From NCBI GenBank assembly GCA_024400295.1, contig JAKSNA010000032.1, forward strand, positions 1 to 32,510: a DNA stretch of 32,510 nt, read 5' to 3'. Positions 1 to 6,739 of the stretch are shown here, piece after piece. The translations under genes were made by a program, and so were the position numbers. Each line of letters begins with the position of its first letter. Within the stretch, counting starts at the first letter, position 1. The DNA comes from Bacteroidales bacterium (GTDB taxonomy: Bacteria; Bacteroidota; Bacteroidia; Bacteroidales; F082). The notes under the pieces were generated by a model. It saw nothing but the letters and a program-made list of their open reading frames with translations. It did not search any database and was not told the DNA's origin.

Positions 1-111
1 CGGTCGCTCACAAGGACGGCGTCGTTTGGGGGAACAAAAATATTTAGTGTGTTGCGGCAAAGCCGCAACCCACTAAATATCAATTATTTAAAAACAACGT
101 CATTGCGACCG
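1..111. repeat. Nested foldback element (MITE/REP-like) at the left edge
   Basis: Bases 40-58 and 62-80 form a 19-bp inverted repeat with one mismatch around a 3-nt loop (arm begins ATATTTAGTG). Outside it, 18-27 pairs with 92-101 (eight Watson-Crick pairs, one G-T, one mismatch), and 1-7 (CGGTCGC) pairs with 105-111 (GCGACCG). The whole stretch therefore folds back on itself, and the left end may continue beyond the window. The right flank (GTCATTGCGACCGAGCGCAG) resembles a 'GTCATTGCGA...GCGCAGCGAG' intergenic repeat that I recall from many bacterial genomes; that link is from memory. No coding sequence is inside. Confidence 0.5.
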
Positions 112-112
112 A

Positions 113-190
113 GCGCAGCGAGTGGAGCAAACTCCGACTAATATACAGCTCCGACTTTAACAGCAAGTGGAGCAAACTCATGTTGATAAA
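113..190. repeat. Short direct repeats containing GTGGAGCAAACTC
   Basis: The phrase AGTGGAGCAAACTC occurs twice within about 50 bases (near 121-134 and 166-179). CTCCGACT also occurs twice, between the two copies. The block follows the foldback element and precedes the perfect palindrome. It looks like repeat debris and contains no credible gene. Confidence 0.4.
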
Positions 191-191
191 C

Positions 192-225
192 AATTTAGAG
201 ACGGGGCATGCCCCGTCTCTAAATT
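192..225. repeat. Perfect 34-bp palindrome, GAGACGGGGCATGCCCCGTC core
   Basis: Bases 192-225 read identically on both strands; the centre is GGGGCATGCCCC and the outer arms are AATTTAGAGAC and its complement. The palindrome lies just past the likely terminator of the FISUMP lipoprotein gene. A second, shorter palindrome with the same AGAC...GTCT outer frame but a different core lies at 1801-1820, which suggests a dispersed family. There is no loop, so it could act as a cruciform, a protein site or a REP-like unit. Confidence 0.6.
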
Positions 226-265
226 TTAAAAAACCGCCTCGCTCTCTTCCTCGACAAGGCAGGTT
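226..265 (-). terminator. Likely terminator of the FISUMP lipoprotein gene
   Basis: On the minus strand AACC-T-GCC (complement of 258-265) pairs with GGCGGTT (complement of 232-238) across a long loop with a one-base bulge, and is followed by six T residues (A run at 228-233). It starts 12 bases after the stop codon of the upstream gene. The loop is long, so this is only moderately convincing. Confidence 0.4.
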
Positions 266-277
266 AAATTCTAAGAA

Positions 278-1729
278 CTACCGCACGGGGCGCACAGAGT
301 ACCCGAGGTACCGAAAGTTGTAGCCCTGCGGACGCACACTGCCCGAATTGAAGTGCATGTTGTGCGCGTTGTTGGGATCGGACGAGTAGAGCGAACTCGA
401 CCAGTAGTAGCCGACGGAACCCGTAGCGCCCACGTCCGTGCCATCGCGGTAGCCCGCAGCCGGGAGGAAGATGTATTTCGTGGCATCTTTCTTGCTCGCA
501 AACTTACGACCGTACACACCGTTTTCCGTAGTCCATGTGCAGACCGTGTTATCGTACAACTCTTTGAACTCGGCACTCGTAGGCATACGCCAGTCACCGC
601 CCCAGAGCTTGGCGGCGGCATCGTCCTCGGAATCAAGAACCAACTTGTTGTCAGGGTCTCCAGTTCCAGCCCAGTATTTGGGCTTTTCTTTGGGTACGTA
701 CTTCGTGAAGATTTTCTCATTAGAGGAATTTATACCGTTGATGAACGGACAGCCATTCCAGCCGACGTTGAAGTCGGTCGATGTCACGGATTCCACGCCG
801 CCCCACTGAAAGTAGTCGCCGTAGTCCTCGGGAGAATCCGCGCCAAGGTTGTATGTGGCCCATTTTACAGACAGTCCGAGGTCAACGTAATTCGTCACAC
901 CAACCTCTATCACCTTGTCCCTGCCGTAGAACTTGTTAGCCTTTATGCCCTCTTCAAGAGTCGTGGTGCCTGACGCACCGCCGCCGAAGTTCAAAATCGC
1001 TGGCGACGTGACCGCTGGCACAAGCATCACGTAACGCTCACGATGGACACCTCTGAGACTGATGGATCCTGTCGTCGTGGGGTGACCGAACGTCCCGTCA
1101 AGGCCAACCGTCATGCTGTTGTATATGTTATCGCCGCTCAGGATGAGAGCACCATCATAAGGAGTGTTCGCATCTTTATTTATGAATCTGAACCGCGCCA
1201 ACGCCACCTTGCTCACCAGCGTCACGTTGATACCCGTCACCATGCCGTCTGTAACAGTGCCCTCGGCTGTGCCGTAGCCCACGTGATAGGCACTCGCGTT
1301 CTTCAGCTTGCCGCCTTCCTCATAAATGTCCTGGCTCGAAAAATCAACGTCAACCGTTGTCGCGCCAACTTTCAATGTACGGGTGGCACTGCCCAAGTAG
1401 AAGAAATGGAACATCTTCTCTTCGCCCTCCGAAATGTCAGTCAGCATTACGTCGCCGCTGAATGTGCCGGTCGGGGTATTCTGGCCGCTCACTATCGTGA
1501 GGTAGCCGATGTATTTGCCGTCGCAGCCGACATAGAGCTTGTCGCCCGCGCTCCACGTTATCGTGCCCATGCTGGTGATATCAGTCTTGCCGCCAGGGCC
1601 GGCTGTTACTGTCATGCTCACCGTCGTACATTCCGGGGCGACCGGTGATGGGATTTCTACTGCAGGCTTCCTGCACTGCGTGAGCAGCACCGCCAAAGCC
1701 ATAAACATAATTGCTAATGTCTTCTTCAT
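278..1729 (-). CDS. Fimbrillin-like / FISUMP-domain surface lipoprotein
   Basis: A 483-residue predicted lipoprotein. The N-terminus (MKKTLAIMFMALAVLLTQC) is a signal peptide with the acylated cysteine at position 19; Gln just before it is unusual for a lipobox. Residues about 35-270 resemble the beta-rich fimbrillin-like modules of Bacteroidales, including a 'GTITWSAGDKLYV' stretch. Residues about 278-483 match the Fibrobacter succinogenes major paralogous (FISUMP) domain: YVDLGLSVKWATYNLGA at its start, WRMPTSAEF in the middle, and AGYRDG, GYYWSSS and a final YGYSVRPV-type ending (here LGYSVRPVR). These domains sit on secreted or surface proteins and are probably adhesive or structural; no enzymatic residues are evident. 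It lies downstream of the small secreted protein on the same strand, 98 bases away. The family call is strong, the function unknown. Confidence 0.8.
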   Translation of the reverse strand: MKKTLAIMFMALAVLLTQCRKPAVEIPSPVAPECTTVSMTVTAGPGGKTDITSMGTITWSAGDKLYVGCDGKYIGYLTIVSGQNTPTGTFSGDVMLTDISEGEEKMFHFFYLGSATRTLKVGATTVDVDFSSQDIYEEGGKLKNASAYHVGYGTAEGTVTDGMVTGINVTLVSKVALARFRFINKDANTPYDGALILSGDNIYNSMTVGLDGTFGHPTTTGSISLRGVHRERYVMLVPAVTSPAILNFGGGASGTTTLEEGIKANKFYGRDKVIEVGVTNYVDLGLSVKWATYNLGADSPEDYGDYFQWGGVESVTSTDFNVGWNGCPFINGINSSNEKIFTKYVPKEKPKYWAGTGDPDNKLVLDSEDDAAAKLWGGDWRMPTSAEFKELYDNTVCTWTTENGVYGRKFASKKDATKYIFLPAAGYRDGTDVGATGSVGYYWSSSLYSSDPNNAHNMHFNSGSVRPQGYNFRYLGYSVRPVR

Positions 1730-1800
1730 TTTGTTTGAATTTTTTAAATTTTTAAACCTTTTTACTTTAATTTTTACTTTCCTAATTCTTTTGGCATCTC

Positions 1801-1820
1801 AGACGCACCGCGGTGCGTCT
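1801..1820. repeat. Perfect 20-bp palindrome AGACGCACCGCGGTGCGTCT
   Basis: The 20 bases are self-complementary with no loop. They lie 7 bases past the stop codon of the small secreted protein and share the AGAC...GTCT frame with the palindrome at 192-225. Similar GAGACGCAC...GTGCGTCTC palindromes are familiar to me from Bacteroidales intergenic regions. No T run follows, so it is not a classic terminator. Confidence 0.55.
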
Positions 1821-1841
1821 CTACTCTCTAATCTCTCCTCA
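1817..1841 (-). repeat. Heptamer array across the stop codon of the small secreted protein
   Basis: On the minus strand three consecutive 7-mers read AGAGATT, AGAGAGT, AGAGACG. The TAG stop codon (1828-1830) is built from the junction of the first two. This is one member of the heptamer family described in the findings. Confidence 0.45.
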
Positions 1842-2160
1842 CCACTCGCTTAACGCTCCTCGCTCTTCTCTTAACTTGCGCCGCGCCGTAGCACGCGCCC
1901 GAAAGCGTCAGCAGCAGAAGGCCGGTGCCTGTCGGAAGCGGGTTGCCCTCCTCGAAGCCGACCCACGACACCTCGCCGCCCGTGTTCTCGCCGAGGTCGA
2001 GCCACGAACCGGTGCCCCCTGTGTTGTCGCCGCCGCGGTACTCGCTCTCGTCGTCAATGTAGAAGAAATTGTCGGACTGGCCATTAGCCGCCGACGGAAT
2101 TGTCAGCGCGAGCAGCAAAGCCGCCGCTGAGATAATGCCCCTCATCTTTCTGAATCTCAT
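1828..2160 (-). CDS. Small secreted protein with a C-terminal PLxxG / membrane / Arg tail
   Basis: A 110-residue protein I cannot assign to a named family. It has an N-terminal signal peptide (basic MRFRKMR, hydrophobic 8-21, likely cleavage after SAANG or SAANGQ near residue 27-28). The mature part is short, acidic and rich in Gly and Trp, with NFFYIDDESEYR at 31-42. The C-terminus is tripartite: NPLPTGTG (73-80), a hydrophobic stretch of about 14-17 residues (LLLLTLSGACYGAA), then a basic end (KRRAR, KRVVRR). That layout matches sorting tails of the PEP-CTERM/LPXTG type in form. Short Bacteroidales proteins ending in a 'PLGSGLLLL...RRK' tail are familiar to me but functionally undescribed. 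A near-consensus AAAGGAG lies 10 bases before the ATG; Met6 is an alternative start. It precedes the FISUMP lipoprotein gene. Confidence 0.6.
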   Translation of the reverse strand: MRFRKMRGIISAAALLLALTIPSAANGQSDNFFYIDDESEYRGGDNTGGTGSWLDLGENTGGEVSWVGFEEGNPLPTGTGLLLLTLSGACYGAAQVKRRARSVKRVVRRD

Positions 2161-2213
2161 CTCATTTAACTCCTTTCTTTTAACTGGTTAAACATTTTAT
2201 TAATTAACATTGG

Positions 2214-2284
2214 ATATTTCAATCTTCAATCCTTATATCTTGTCACCTTTCAACTCCACTCTCAAAACTTTCTAACTTTCAACT
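2214..2284 (-). repeat. Array of ten degenerate heptamers
   Basis: On the minus strand, from 2284 down to 2214, the sequence divides into AGTTGAA, AGTTAGA, AAGTTTT, GAGAGTGG (8 nt), AGTTGAA, AGGTGAC, AAGATAT, AAGGATT, GAAGATT, GAAATAT. Each unit begins with two purines, and the seven-base phase holds over 71 bases with a single one-base slip. This is the longest array in the window and the only one not directly behind a stop codon. Confidence 0.5.
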
Positions 2285-2295
2285 CAAAAAAGGCC

Positions 2296-2376
2296 CGCCG
2301 CTCCCACCACACGGCGTGCGGTGTATGATAAAGACACGCGGATGACTCCGCACCTGCAAAATATGTTATGGTGGGA
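2296..2376. other. Nested complementary segments, possible structured RNA
   Basis: 2302-2309 (TCCCACCA) is complementary to 2369-2376 (TGGTGGGA). Inside it 2316-2321 (GTGCGG) pairs with 2348-2353 (CCGCAC), and 2322-2324 can pair with 2334-2336. Alternative pairings exist: 2296-2300 with 2312-2316, and CGGA/TCCG within 2339-2350. On the minus strand the block ends in a T6 run (complement of 2286-2291). I match it to no riboswitch or sRNA family that I know, and the strand is uncertain. Confidence 0.25.
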
Positions 2377-2413
2377 CGTATGTGCTTCAATGATGACGTA
2401 TGCAAACGCCAAA

Positions 2414-2438
2414 AGCCGTCAGTCGTTGGCTGACGGCT
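2414..2438 (-). terminator. Perfect 9-bp hairpin, terminator-like on the minus strand
   Basis: AGCCGTCAG (2414-2422) and CTGACGGCT (2430-2438) flank a 7-nt loop. On the minus strand the hairpin is followed by TTTT. It lies about 210 bases past the comM stop codon, so it could end the comM transcript or belong to a small RNA in this region. Confidence 0.4.
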
Positions 2439-2502
2439 CATATTCTTATCTCCAAAAGCCTACTAATTGATTTTCAATAACTTGCGCATAAAAGGAGGTA
2501 AT

Positions 2503-2604
2503 ATGGAACTTCAACGACGCAGTTTCACGCGCCAGAAGCCCCTGTTTACCATATGTAGCAAGTGTATTTTTCATTCGAGCGGCAAAATGACATTATTTTT
2601 TTGA
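2503..2604 (+). CDS. Possible 33-residue peptide with a consensus Shine-Dalgarno
   Basis: ATG at 2503 opens a 33-codon frame (starting MELQRRSFTR, ending MTLFF). It is preceded by AAAGGAGGTAAT, an almost ideal Shine-Dalgarno at good spacing. Members of the Bacteroidota seldom rely on Shine-Dalgarno pairing, so such a site is conspicuous. The peptide is basic (RR, R, K) with two cysteines and matches nothing I recognise. It may be chance or a leader-type peptide. Confidence 0.2.
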   Translation: MELQRRSFTRQKPLFTICSKCIFHSSGKMTLFF

Positions 2605-2649
2605 TTCGGCGAACATAAATCTTCATTTTTTCACCACGAATTTCATGGT

Positions 2650-4182
2650 CTATTTCCCCCAGTTTTCCCTGTCCAGACTACGGTATTGTATCGCTTCCGA
2701 CAAATGTCCGGCATTGATTTCCAATGAGTTGTCGAGGTCGGCGATAGTGCGTGAGACTTTTAAAATCCTGTCGTATGCGCGGGCTGAGAGGTTCAGACGT
2801 TCCATTGCGTTCTTCAGCAATGCACTGCATTCCTTGTCGAGCTGGCAATATTGTTGGATGAGTTTCGTGGTCATCTGCGAGTTGCAATGGACACCCGGCA
2901 CGTCGGCGAAACGCTGCGTCTGAATCATACGCGCCTTCACCACACGCTCGCGGACAACGGAGCTCTTCTCCCCTGTCTTGATTTTCGTGAGGTCCTCGAA
3001 AGGCACCGGCGTCACCTCGACATGCAGGTCGATTCTGTCTAAAATAGGACCGGAGATCCGATTCAGATACTGTTCGACGACACCAGGCTTGCAGGTGCAT
3101 TCCATCGTCGGGTGGTTGTAGTAGCCGCACGGACACGGATTCATCGCGGCGACGAGCATGAAACTCGCCGGAAACTCGACTGTCTGTTTCGCCCGCGCTA
3201 TCGTCACGACACGGTCTTCCATCGGCTGACGGAGAACCTCAAGGACGTTGCGTTTAAATTCGCCGAACTCGTCCAGAAACAGCACGCCGTTATGCGCCAG
3301 ACTCACCTCGCCCGGCTGCGGATAAGTGCCGCCGCCGACAAGTCCGACGTACGACGTCGTGTGATGCGGACTGCGGAAAGGACGCGTCCGAAGCAACGAG
3401 ACATCATTCGCCAGCAGTCCGACGACAGAATGTATCTTCGTGGTTTCCAACGCCTCTTTCAGCGTCATCGGCGGCAGGATGCTCGGCAGACGTTTCGCCA
3501 ACATCGTCTTTCCGGAACCTGGAGAACCGATTAATATCACATTATGCGAACCGGCGGAAGCCACTTCCAACGCCCTTTTGATGTTCTCCTGCCCTTTCAC
3601 ATCGGCGAAGTCAAAGTCGTAAAAGTCGCCGTCAGGTTCGTCTTCAAGACCGAGTTTAGTCGGCTCAACATGCTGAAAACCATTGAAAAAGTTGATGACA
3701 TCCATTATTGTCTCAACGCCGTAAACCTCGATGTCTTCAACGACAGCGGCTTCCTTCGCGTTTGCCTTCGGAACGATAATTCCCTTGAAGCCGTCCTCCG
3801 CCGCCTTGATTGCGATGGGCAACGCACCCTTAATCGGGTTGATGCTTCCGTCAAGGGACAGCTCGCCCATCATGACATATTTGTCGAGCATGTCGTCCTT
3901 CACCTGCTCCGATGCGGCAAGGATGGCTATCGCCAACGGGAGGTCATAATGCGAGCCTTCCTTCCTGATGTCGGCCGGCGCCATATTGATTGTGATTTTC
4001 CGTTTCGGATACTTCAACCCATTGTTACTCAAGGCCGATTCAATACGTTGCTGACTTTCTTTCACCGCGCTGTCGGGCAGTCCGACAAGAAAAAACTGAA
4101 CCCCACGGTCGATGTTCACCTCAATGGTCACTGTTATTGCGTCGATACCATTCAACGCACTTCCGTAAGTTTTTACTAACAT
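2650..4182 (-). CDS. comM: ComM/YifB-family Mg-chelatase-like AAA+ ATPase
   Basis: A 510-residue protein of the YifB/ComM family. In naturally competent Gammaproteobacteria, ComM is a helicase that promotes branch migration during integration of incoming DNA; the role in Bacteroidota is inferred. An N-terminal Lon-protease-like (ChlI) domain (about 20-140, with FLVGLPDSAVKES and the NMAPADIRKEGSHYDLPLA block) precedes the Mg-chelatase AAA+ core. Walker A is GSPGSGKT (219-226) and Walker B LFLDEF (301-306). Four cysteines (350, 352, 362, 364; CPCGYY...CTC) form the usual zinc-binding-like knuckle, and a C-terminal Mg_chelatase_C region ends the protein. I start at ATG 4182 (MLVKTYG); a TTG three codons upstream is less likely. 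The length is normal. gldB lies 149 bases upstream on the same strand. Confidence 0.9.
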   Translation of the reverse strand: MLVKTYGSALNGIDAITVTIEVNIDRGVQFFLVGLPDSAVKESQQRIESALSNNGLKYPKRKITINMAPADIRKEGSHYDLPLAIAILAASEQVKDDMLDKYVMMGELSLDGSINPIKGALPIAIKAAEDGFKGIIVPKANAKEAAVVEDIEVYGVETIMDVINFFNGFQHVEPTKLGLEDEPDGDFYDFDFADVKGQENIKRALEVASAGSHNVILIGSPGSGKTMLAKRLPSILPPMTLKEALETTKIHSVVGLLANDVSLLRTRPFRSPHHTTSYVGLVGGGTYPQPGEVSLAHNGVLFLDEFGEFKRNVLEVLRQPMEDRVVTIARAKQTVEFPASFMLVAAMNPCPCGYYNHPTMECTCKPGVVEQYLNRISGPILDRIDLHVEVTPVPFEDLTKIKTGEKSSVVRERVVKARMIQTQRFADVPGVHCNSQMTTKLIQQYCQLDKECSALLKNAMERLNLSARAYDRILKVSRTIADLDNSLEINAGHLSEAIQYRSLDRENWGK

Positions 4183-4331
4183 GATTTTCAAAAATAAAAT
4201 GACAATACTACAACTGCACGGTCAAAAGTAACATTGTCCGTGCAAATCAAACGAACCATCAATCAAGGAGTTAGCTTGATTGCGTCATGCGAAGACTCTC
4301 TCCATACGCCTTCGCGGTTGTCATTTCATCC

Positions 4332-5333
4332 TTATCTTTTCGCTGGCTTATACTCCGACCGCTGGAAAATCTCCTGCTCGTCGGTCATCTCCAACAATGT
4401 CGCCAACGACATTTCATTGACAGACATAAACGAACGCACAATCTGCAGCCCGATGAAATCACCGAGCCGCGCCGGTGCGTCATGAGAGAACGCAGCCGTA
4501 AAAGGAGCCTCTCCGAAAAGCGTACGTTTTATGTCTAAGTTATTACTGTACAACATCTTATTTCCCACTACAGATGCCCAGACCTGTCCTTCATTATCTT
4601 GCGCCCATTGCATCTGTTTTGAGGAATAGCCGAGCAACACAGAGTCAGCGACAGATGGCACCATCGCCTCAATGAAATAATACATCTTCCCTCGTTCAAC
4701 CATTTCCGAAAGAGCATCTTTTGTAAATTTTTTCTGATGCAGATATTTGTCATACAACGCATTAGCCAAGTCTTTCGGCAGACTCGCCGGCTGGCAACGC
4801 ACCGACATGAACCTCGGCATACCTACATAATCATACACAAAGTCTTTGTTACTCAGATAATAATCAAGGCTAATCATCACATAATCAGGCGCAACCAGCA
4901 CAGGCCCCGTCGCCATATCAATTCCGGAGATGTATGTGTATGTCGGCAAAATCGGCACATTAGGATAATAATAGTTGAAATGCTGGTAAACCGACTTCAC
5001 CTCTCCTTCAACCAACGAAATGTCAGGGAAAGATTCTTCCACCATCTTATTGATTCTCAAACAGAAAGTATCAGTAACAAAATCTTTCATATATCTGATT
5101 TGCCCTTCGTCAATGACAGAAGGAATCAACTCCGGAAACACATCATGCAAATCCTTGAGCTTCTCGGCGAAATCAGATGTATCAAGGTCGAAAAGCGCTT
5201 TGTTGTATTGCTTTATCTTAAATTCATGTGGCTTGCAATTACTGCAATCGACATTAAGCTTATTTTTGTATGTTGCTGAATCAGAACAAGATACAAGAGC
5301 AATTCCGAGTATGAATATTAATATTTTCCTCAT
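4332..5333 (-). CDS. gldB: Gliding motility lipoprotein GldB
   Basis: A 333-residue lipoprotein with signal peptide and lipobox ending at Cys16 (ALVSC). The middle and C-terminal parts follow the GldB pattern: FNYYYPNVPILPTYTYISG, ISLDYYL, a MYYFIEAMVPSVAD segment with a following GYSSKQMQWAQDNEGQVWA block, and APARLGDFIGLQIVRSFM, EIFQRSEYKPAKR near the end. GldB is needed for gliding in Flavobacterium and is also found in non-gliding Bacteroidota; its biochemical role is unresolved. The gene starts 8 bases after the cinA stop codon, so the two are very likely cotranscribed. It fits with a T9SS cargo elsewhere in the window (15585-16970). Confidence 0.75.
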   Translation of the reverse strand: MRKILIFILGIALVSCSDSATYKNKLNVDCSNCKPHEFKIKQYNKALFDLDTSDFAEKLKDLHDVFPELIPSVIDEGQIRYMKDFVTDTFCLRINKMVEESFPDISLVEGEVKSVYQHFNYYYPNVPILPTYTYISGIDMATGPVLVAPDYVMISLDYYLSNKDFVYDYVGMPRFMSVRCQPASLPKDLANALYDKYLHQKKFTKDALSEMVERGKMYYFIEAMVPSVADSVLLGYSSKQMQWAQDNEGQVWASVVGNKMLYSNNLDIKRTLFGEAPFTAAFSHDAPARLGDFIGLQIVRSFMSVNEMSLATLLEMTDEQEIFQRSEYKPAKR

Positions 5334-5341
5334 TTTGACGA

Positions 5342-6604
5342 TTATTTACATTTAATCAATTCTTGTCTCAACATTTCTAATGCGGTTATTGAGGCGCGTT
5401 CGATATTGTTGCCGCGGTCCTTGCCGAAATTGCTGACTTTCGACACAACGCCATTGGGAGTCGCCACGGCGATCCACACTGTCCCGACAGGAGTCTGTTC
5501 CGTTCCGCCGTCGGGGCCGGCAATGCCCGTCGTTGCGACAGCGTAGTCAGTCTTCAACAAATTGCGCACGCCTACCGCCATTTGTTCTACAACCTGCTTG
5601 CTCACGACAGTGTGTTTTTCAACATCTAAATGATTGACACCCAACACATTCTCTTTTACTTCTGTCGCGTATGAGACAACAGTTCCCTTGAAGACCGCCG
5701 AGCTGCCAGGGATGGCAGTAATCATCTTAGCTATGGTTCCGCCAGTGCAACTCTCAGCTGAAGCAACTGTCTTACCTTTTGATTTTAAAATCCCGAAAAC
5801 AGCTTCCGCAATGGAAGCCTCATCATAACCGAAAACATGTTCACCAATTATTGAAACGAGTTTATCTATCTCATTGTCAATCGTTTCCTTCAACAAGGCT
5901 TTATCAGGATGCCGTCCGTCGAGACGCAGTTTCACCATGCCGTATTGCGGCAGGTATGCCAACGAAAGGAAGTCGGGCAGGTGTTCTTCCCAATCATTAA
6001 TCTTATCAGCCAAAAACGACTCGCCGACACCCGTTGTCATGACGACTTTGCTTAAATAAGGTGTCACCCTGAAATGTTCAAGAAGCATCGGAAGTATCTC
6101 TTTTTCAAATACATTTTTCATTTCAAAAGGCACCCCGGGCATCGAAACATAAACCGTCCTCCCTTTCTCAAACCACATGCAAGGTGCTGTGCCATAACGA
6201 TTTGGAATATATTTGCAGGCTTTCGGGATATACGCCTGCCCTTCGTTGCGCTTGCTCATTTGATAGCCACGCAACTTGAAGATACTCATGACATTATCGT
6301 ACGCATCCTGGCAAAAAACAAGTTCGGTGTTGAAAAACTTGCACATTGTAGGTTTCGTGATGTCATCGGCAGTCGGGCCAAGTCCACCGGTAATCGCAAC
6401 AACGTCAACGTCCGAGCAGGCTTCCAGCGCGTCCATTATATCTTTCTCGCCATCGCCGACTGTTAAAGTTGAAATGACTTGTATTCCATTGGTTGTCAGT
6501 TTATTACCAAGCCAAGAAGCATTAGTGTTCACCACCTGGCCGATTAGCAGCTCATCACCGATTGAAATAATCTTCGCTTTTACAAAATCGTTATTCGTCT
6601 TCAT
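5342..6604 (-). CDS. cinA: CinA: damage/competence-inducible protein with NMN amidohydrolase domain
   Basis: A 420-residue two-domain CinA. The N-terminal MoaB/Mog-like (MoCF) domain carries IISIGDELLIGQVVNTN (12-28) and GGLGPTADDITK (73-84), associated in the family with ADP-ribose pyrophosphatase activity. The C-terminal domain has the PncC/CinA signature SAESCTGGTIAKMIT (282-296) and TTGIAGPDGG (358-367), the nicotinamide-mononucleotide deamidase that returns NMN to NAD synthesis. I start at ATG 6604 (MKTNNDF). An in-frame TTG at 6635-6637 would put 11 extra residues inside the -7 promoter box. It is the first gene of a cinA-gldB operon and divergent from the nucleoside phosphorylase gene. 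Confidence 0.92.
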   Translation of the reverse strand: MKTNNDFVKAKIISIGDELLIGQVVNTNASWLGNKLTTNGIQVISTLTVGDGEKDIMDALEACSDVDVVAITGGLGPTADDITKPTMCKFFNTELVFCQDAYDNVMSIFKLRGYQMSKRNEGQAYIPKACKYIPNRYGTAPCMWFEKGRTVYVSMPGVPFEMKNVFEKEILPMLLEHFRVTPYLSKVVMTTGVGESFLADKINDWEEHLPDFLSLAYLPQYGMVKLRLDGRHPDKALLKETIDNEIDKLVSIIGEHVFGYDEASIAEAVFGILKSKGKTVASAESCTGGTIAKMITAIPGSSAVFKGTVVSYATEVKENVLGVNHLDVEKHTVVSKQVVEQMAVGVRNLLKTDYAVATTGIAGPDGGTEQTPVGTVWIAVATPNGVVSKVSNFGKDRGNNIERASITALEMLRQELIKCK

Positions 6605-6634
6605 TTTCCTGTCAAAACTTAAACATTCAGGCCG

Positions 6635-6642
6635 CAAAGTTA
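6635..6642 (-). promoter_or_regulatory. -7 promoter element for cinA
   Basis: The minus strand reads TAACTTTG, a perfect match to the Bacteroidota -7 consensus TAnnTTTG, 30 bases before the cinA ATG. No clear TTTG -33 box is visible at the usual distance. Confidence 0.5.
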
Positions 6643-6714
6643 CACATTAAAATCCGAACTTTCACGATTTTTACAATTTTTAACATTCGGACACTTTTCG
6701 AACCAAATTTGTGT

Positions 6715-6722
6715 TATTTTTG
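6715..6722 (+). promoter_or_regulatory. -7 promoter element for the nucleoside phosphorylase
   Basis: TATTTTTG matches TAnnTTTG and lies 17 bases before the ATG at 6740. The -33 box is weak (TTTTCG at 6695-6700), and the 5' leader would be short. Confidence 0.45.
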
Positions 6723-6739
6723 TAAAATTTTTTTTAGAA

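Larger units (their letters stand above)
2161..2649. other. 489-bp gene-free region: heptamer array, paired segments, hairpin
   Basis: No convincing gene occurs here. Reading left to right it holds a degenerate heptamer array (2214-2284), a block with nested complementary segments (2296-2376), a perfect 9-bp hairpin (2414-2438), and a 33-codon open frame with an excellent Shine-Dalgarno sequence (2503-2604). Minus-strand promoters for the small secreted protein should lie inside it, but I could not place one confidently. Confidence 0.6.

Noticed and set aside
353..1648. Plus-strand open frames of 206 and 201 codons inside the FISUMP lipoprotein gene
   Set aside because: The minus-strand frame has a signal peptide, lipobox and full FISUMP motifs; the opposite frames lack any recognisable feature.
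2286..2440. Known riboswitch or RNA (TPP, cobalamin, SAM, RNase P, SRP, tmRNA)
   Set aside because: None of the conserved core sequences I know for these families could be found on either strand, so I left it as an unassigned possible structure.
1..2649. CRISPR array or phage attachment site in the repeat-rich left part
   Set aside because: Repeats are palindromes, heptamers and single duplications; no regularly spaced direct repeats with unique spacers, no cas genes, integrase or tRNA are present.
6605..6637. TTG start 11 codons upstream for CinA
   Set aside because: It would overlap the TAACTTTG promoter box, and the ATG at 6604 gives the expected family N-terminus.
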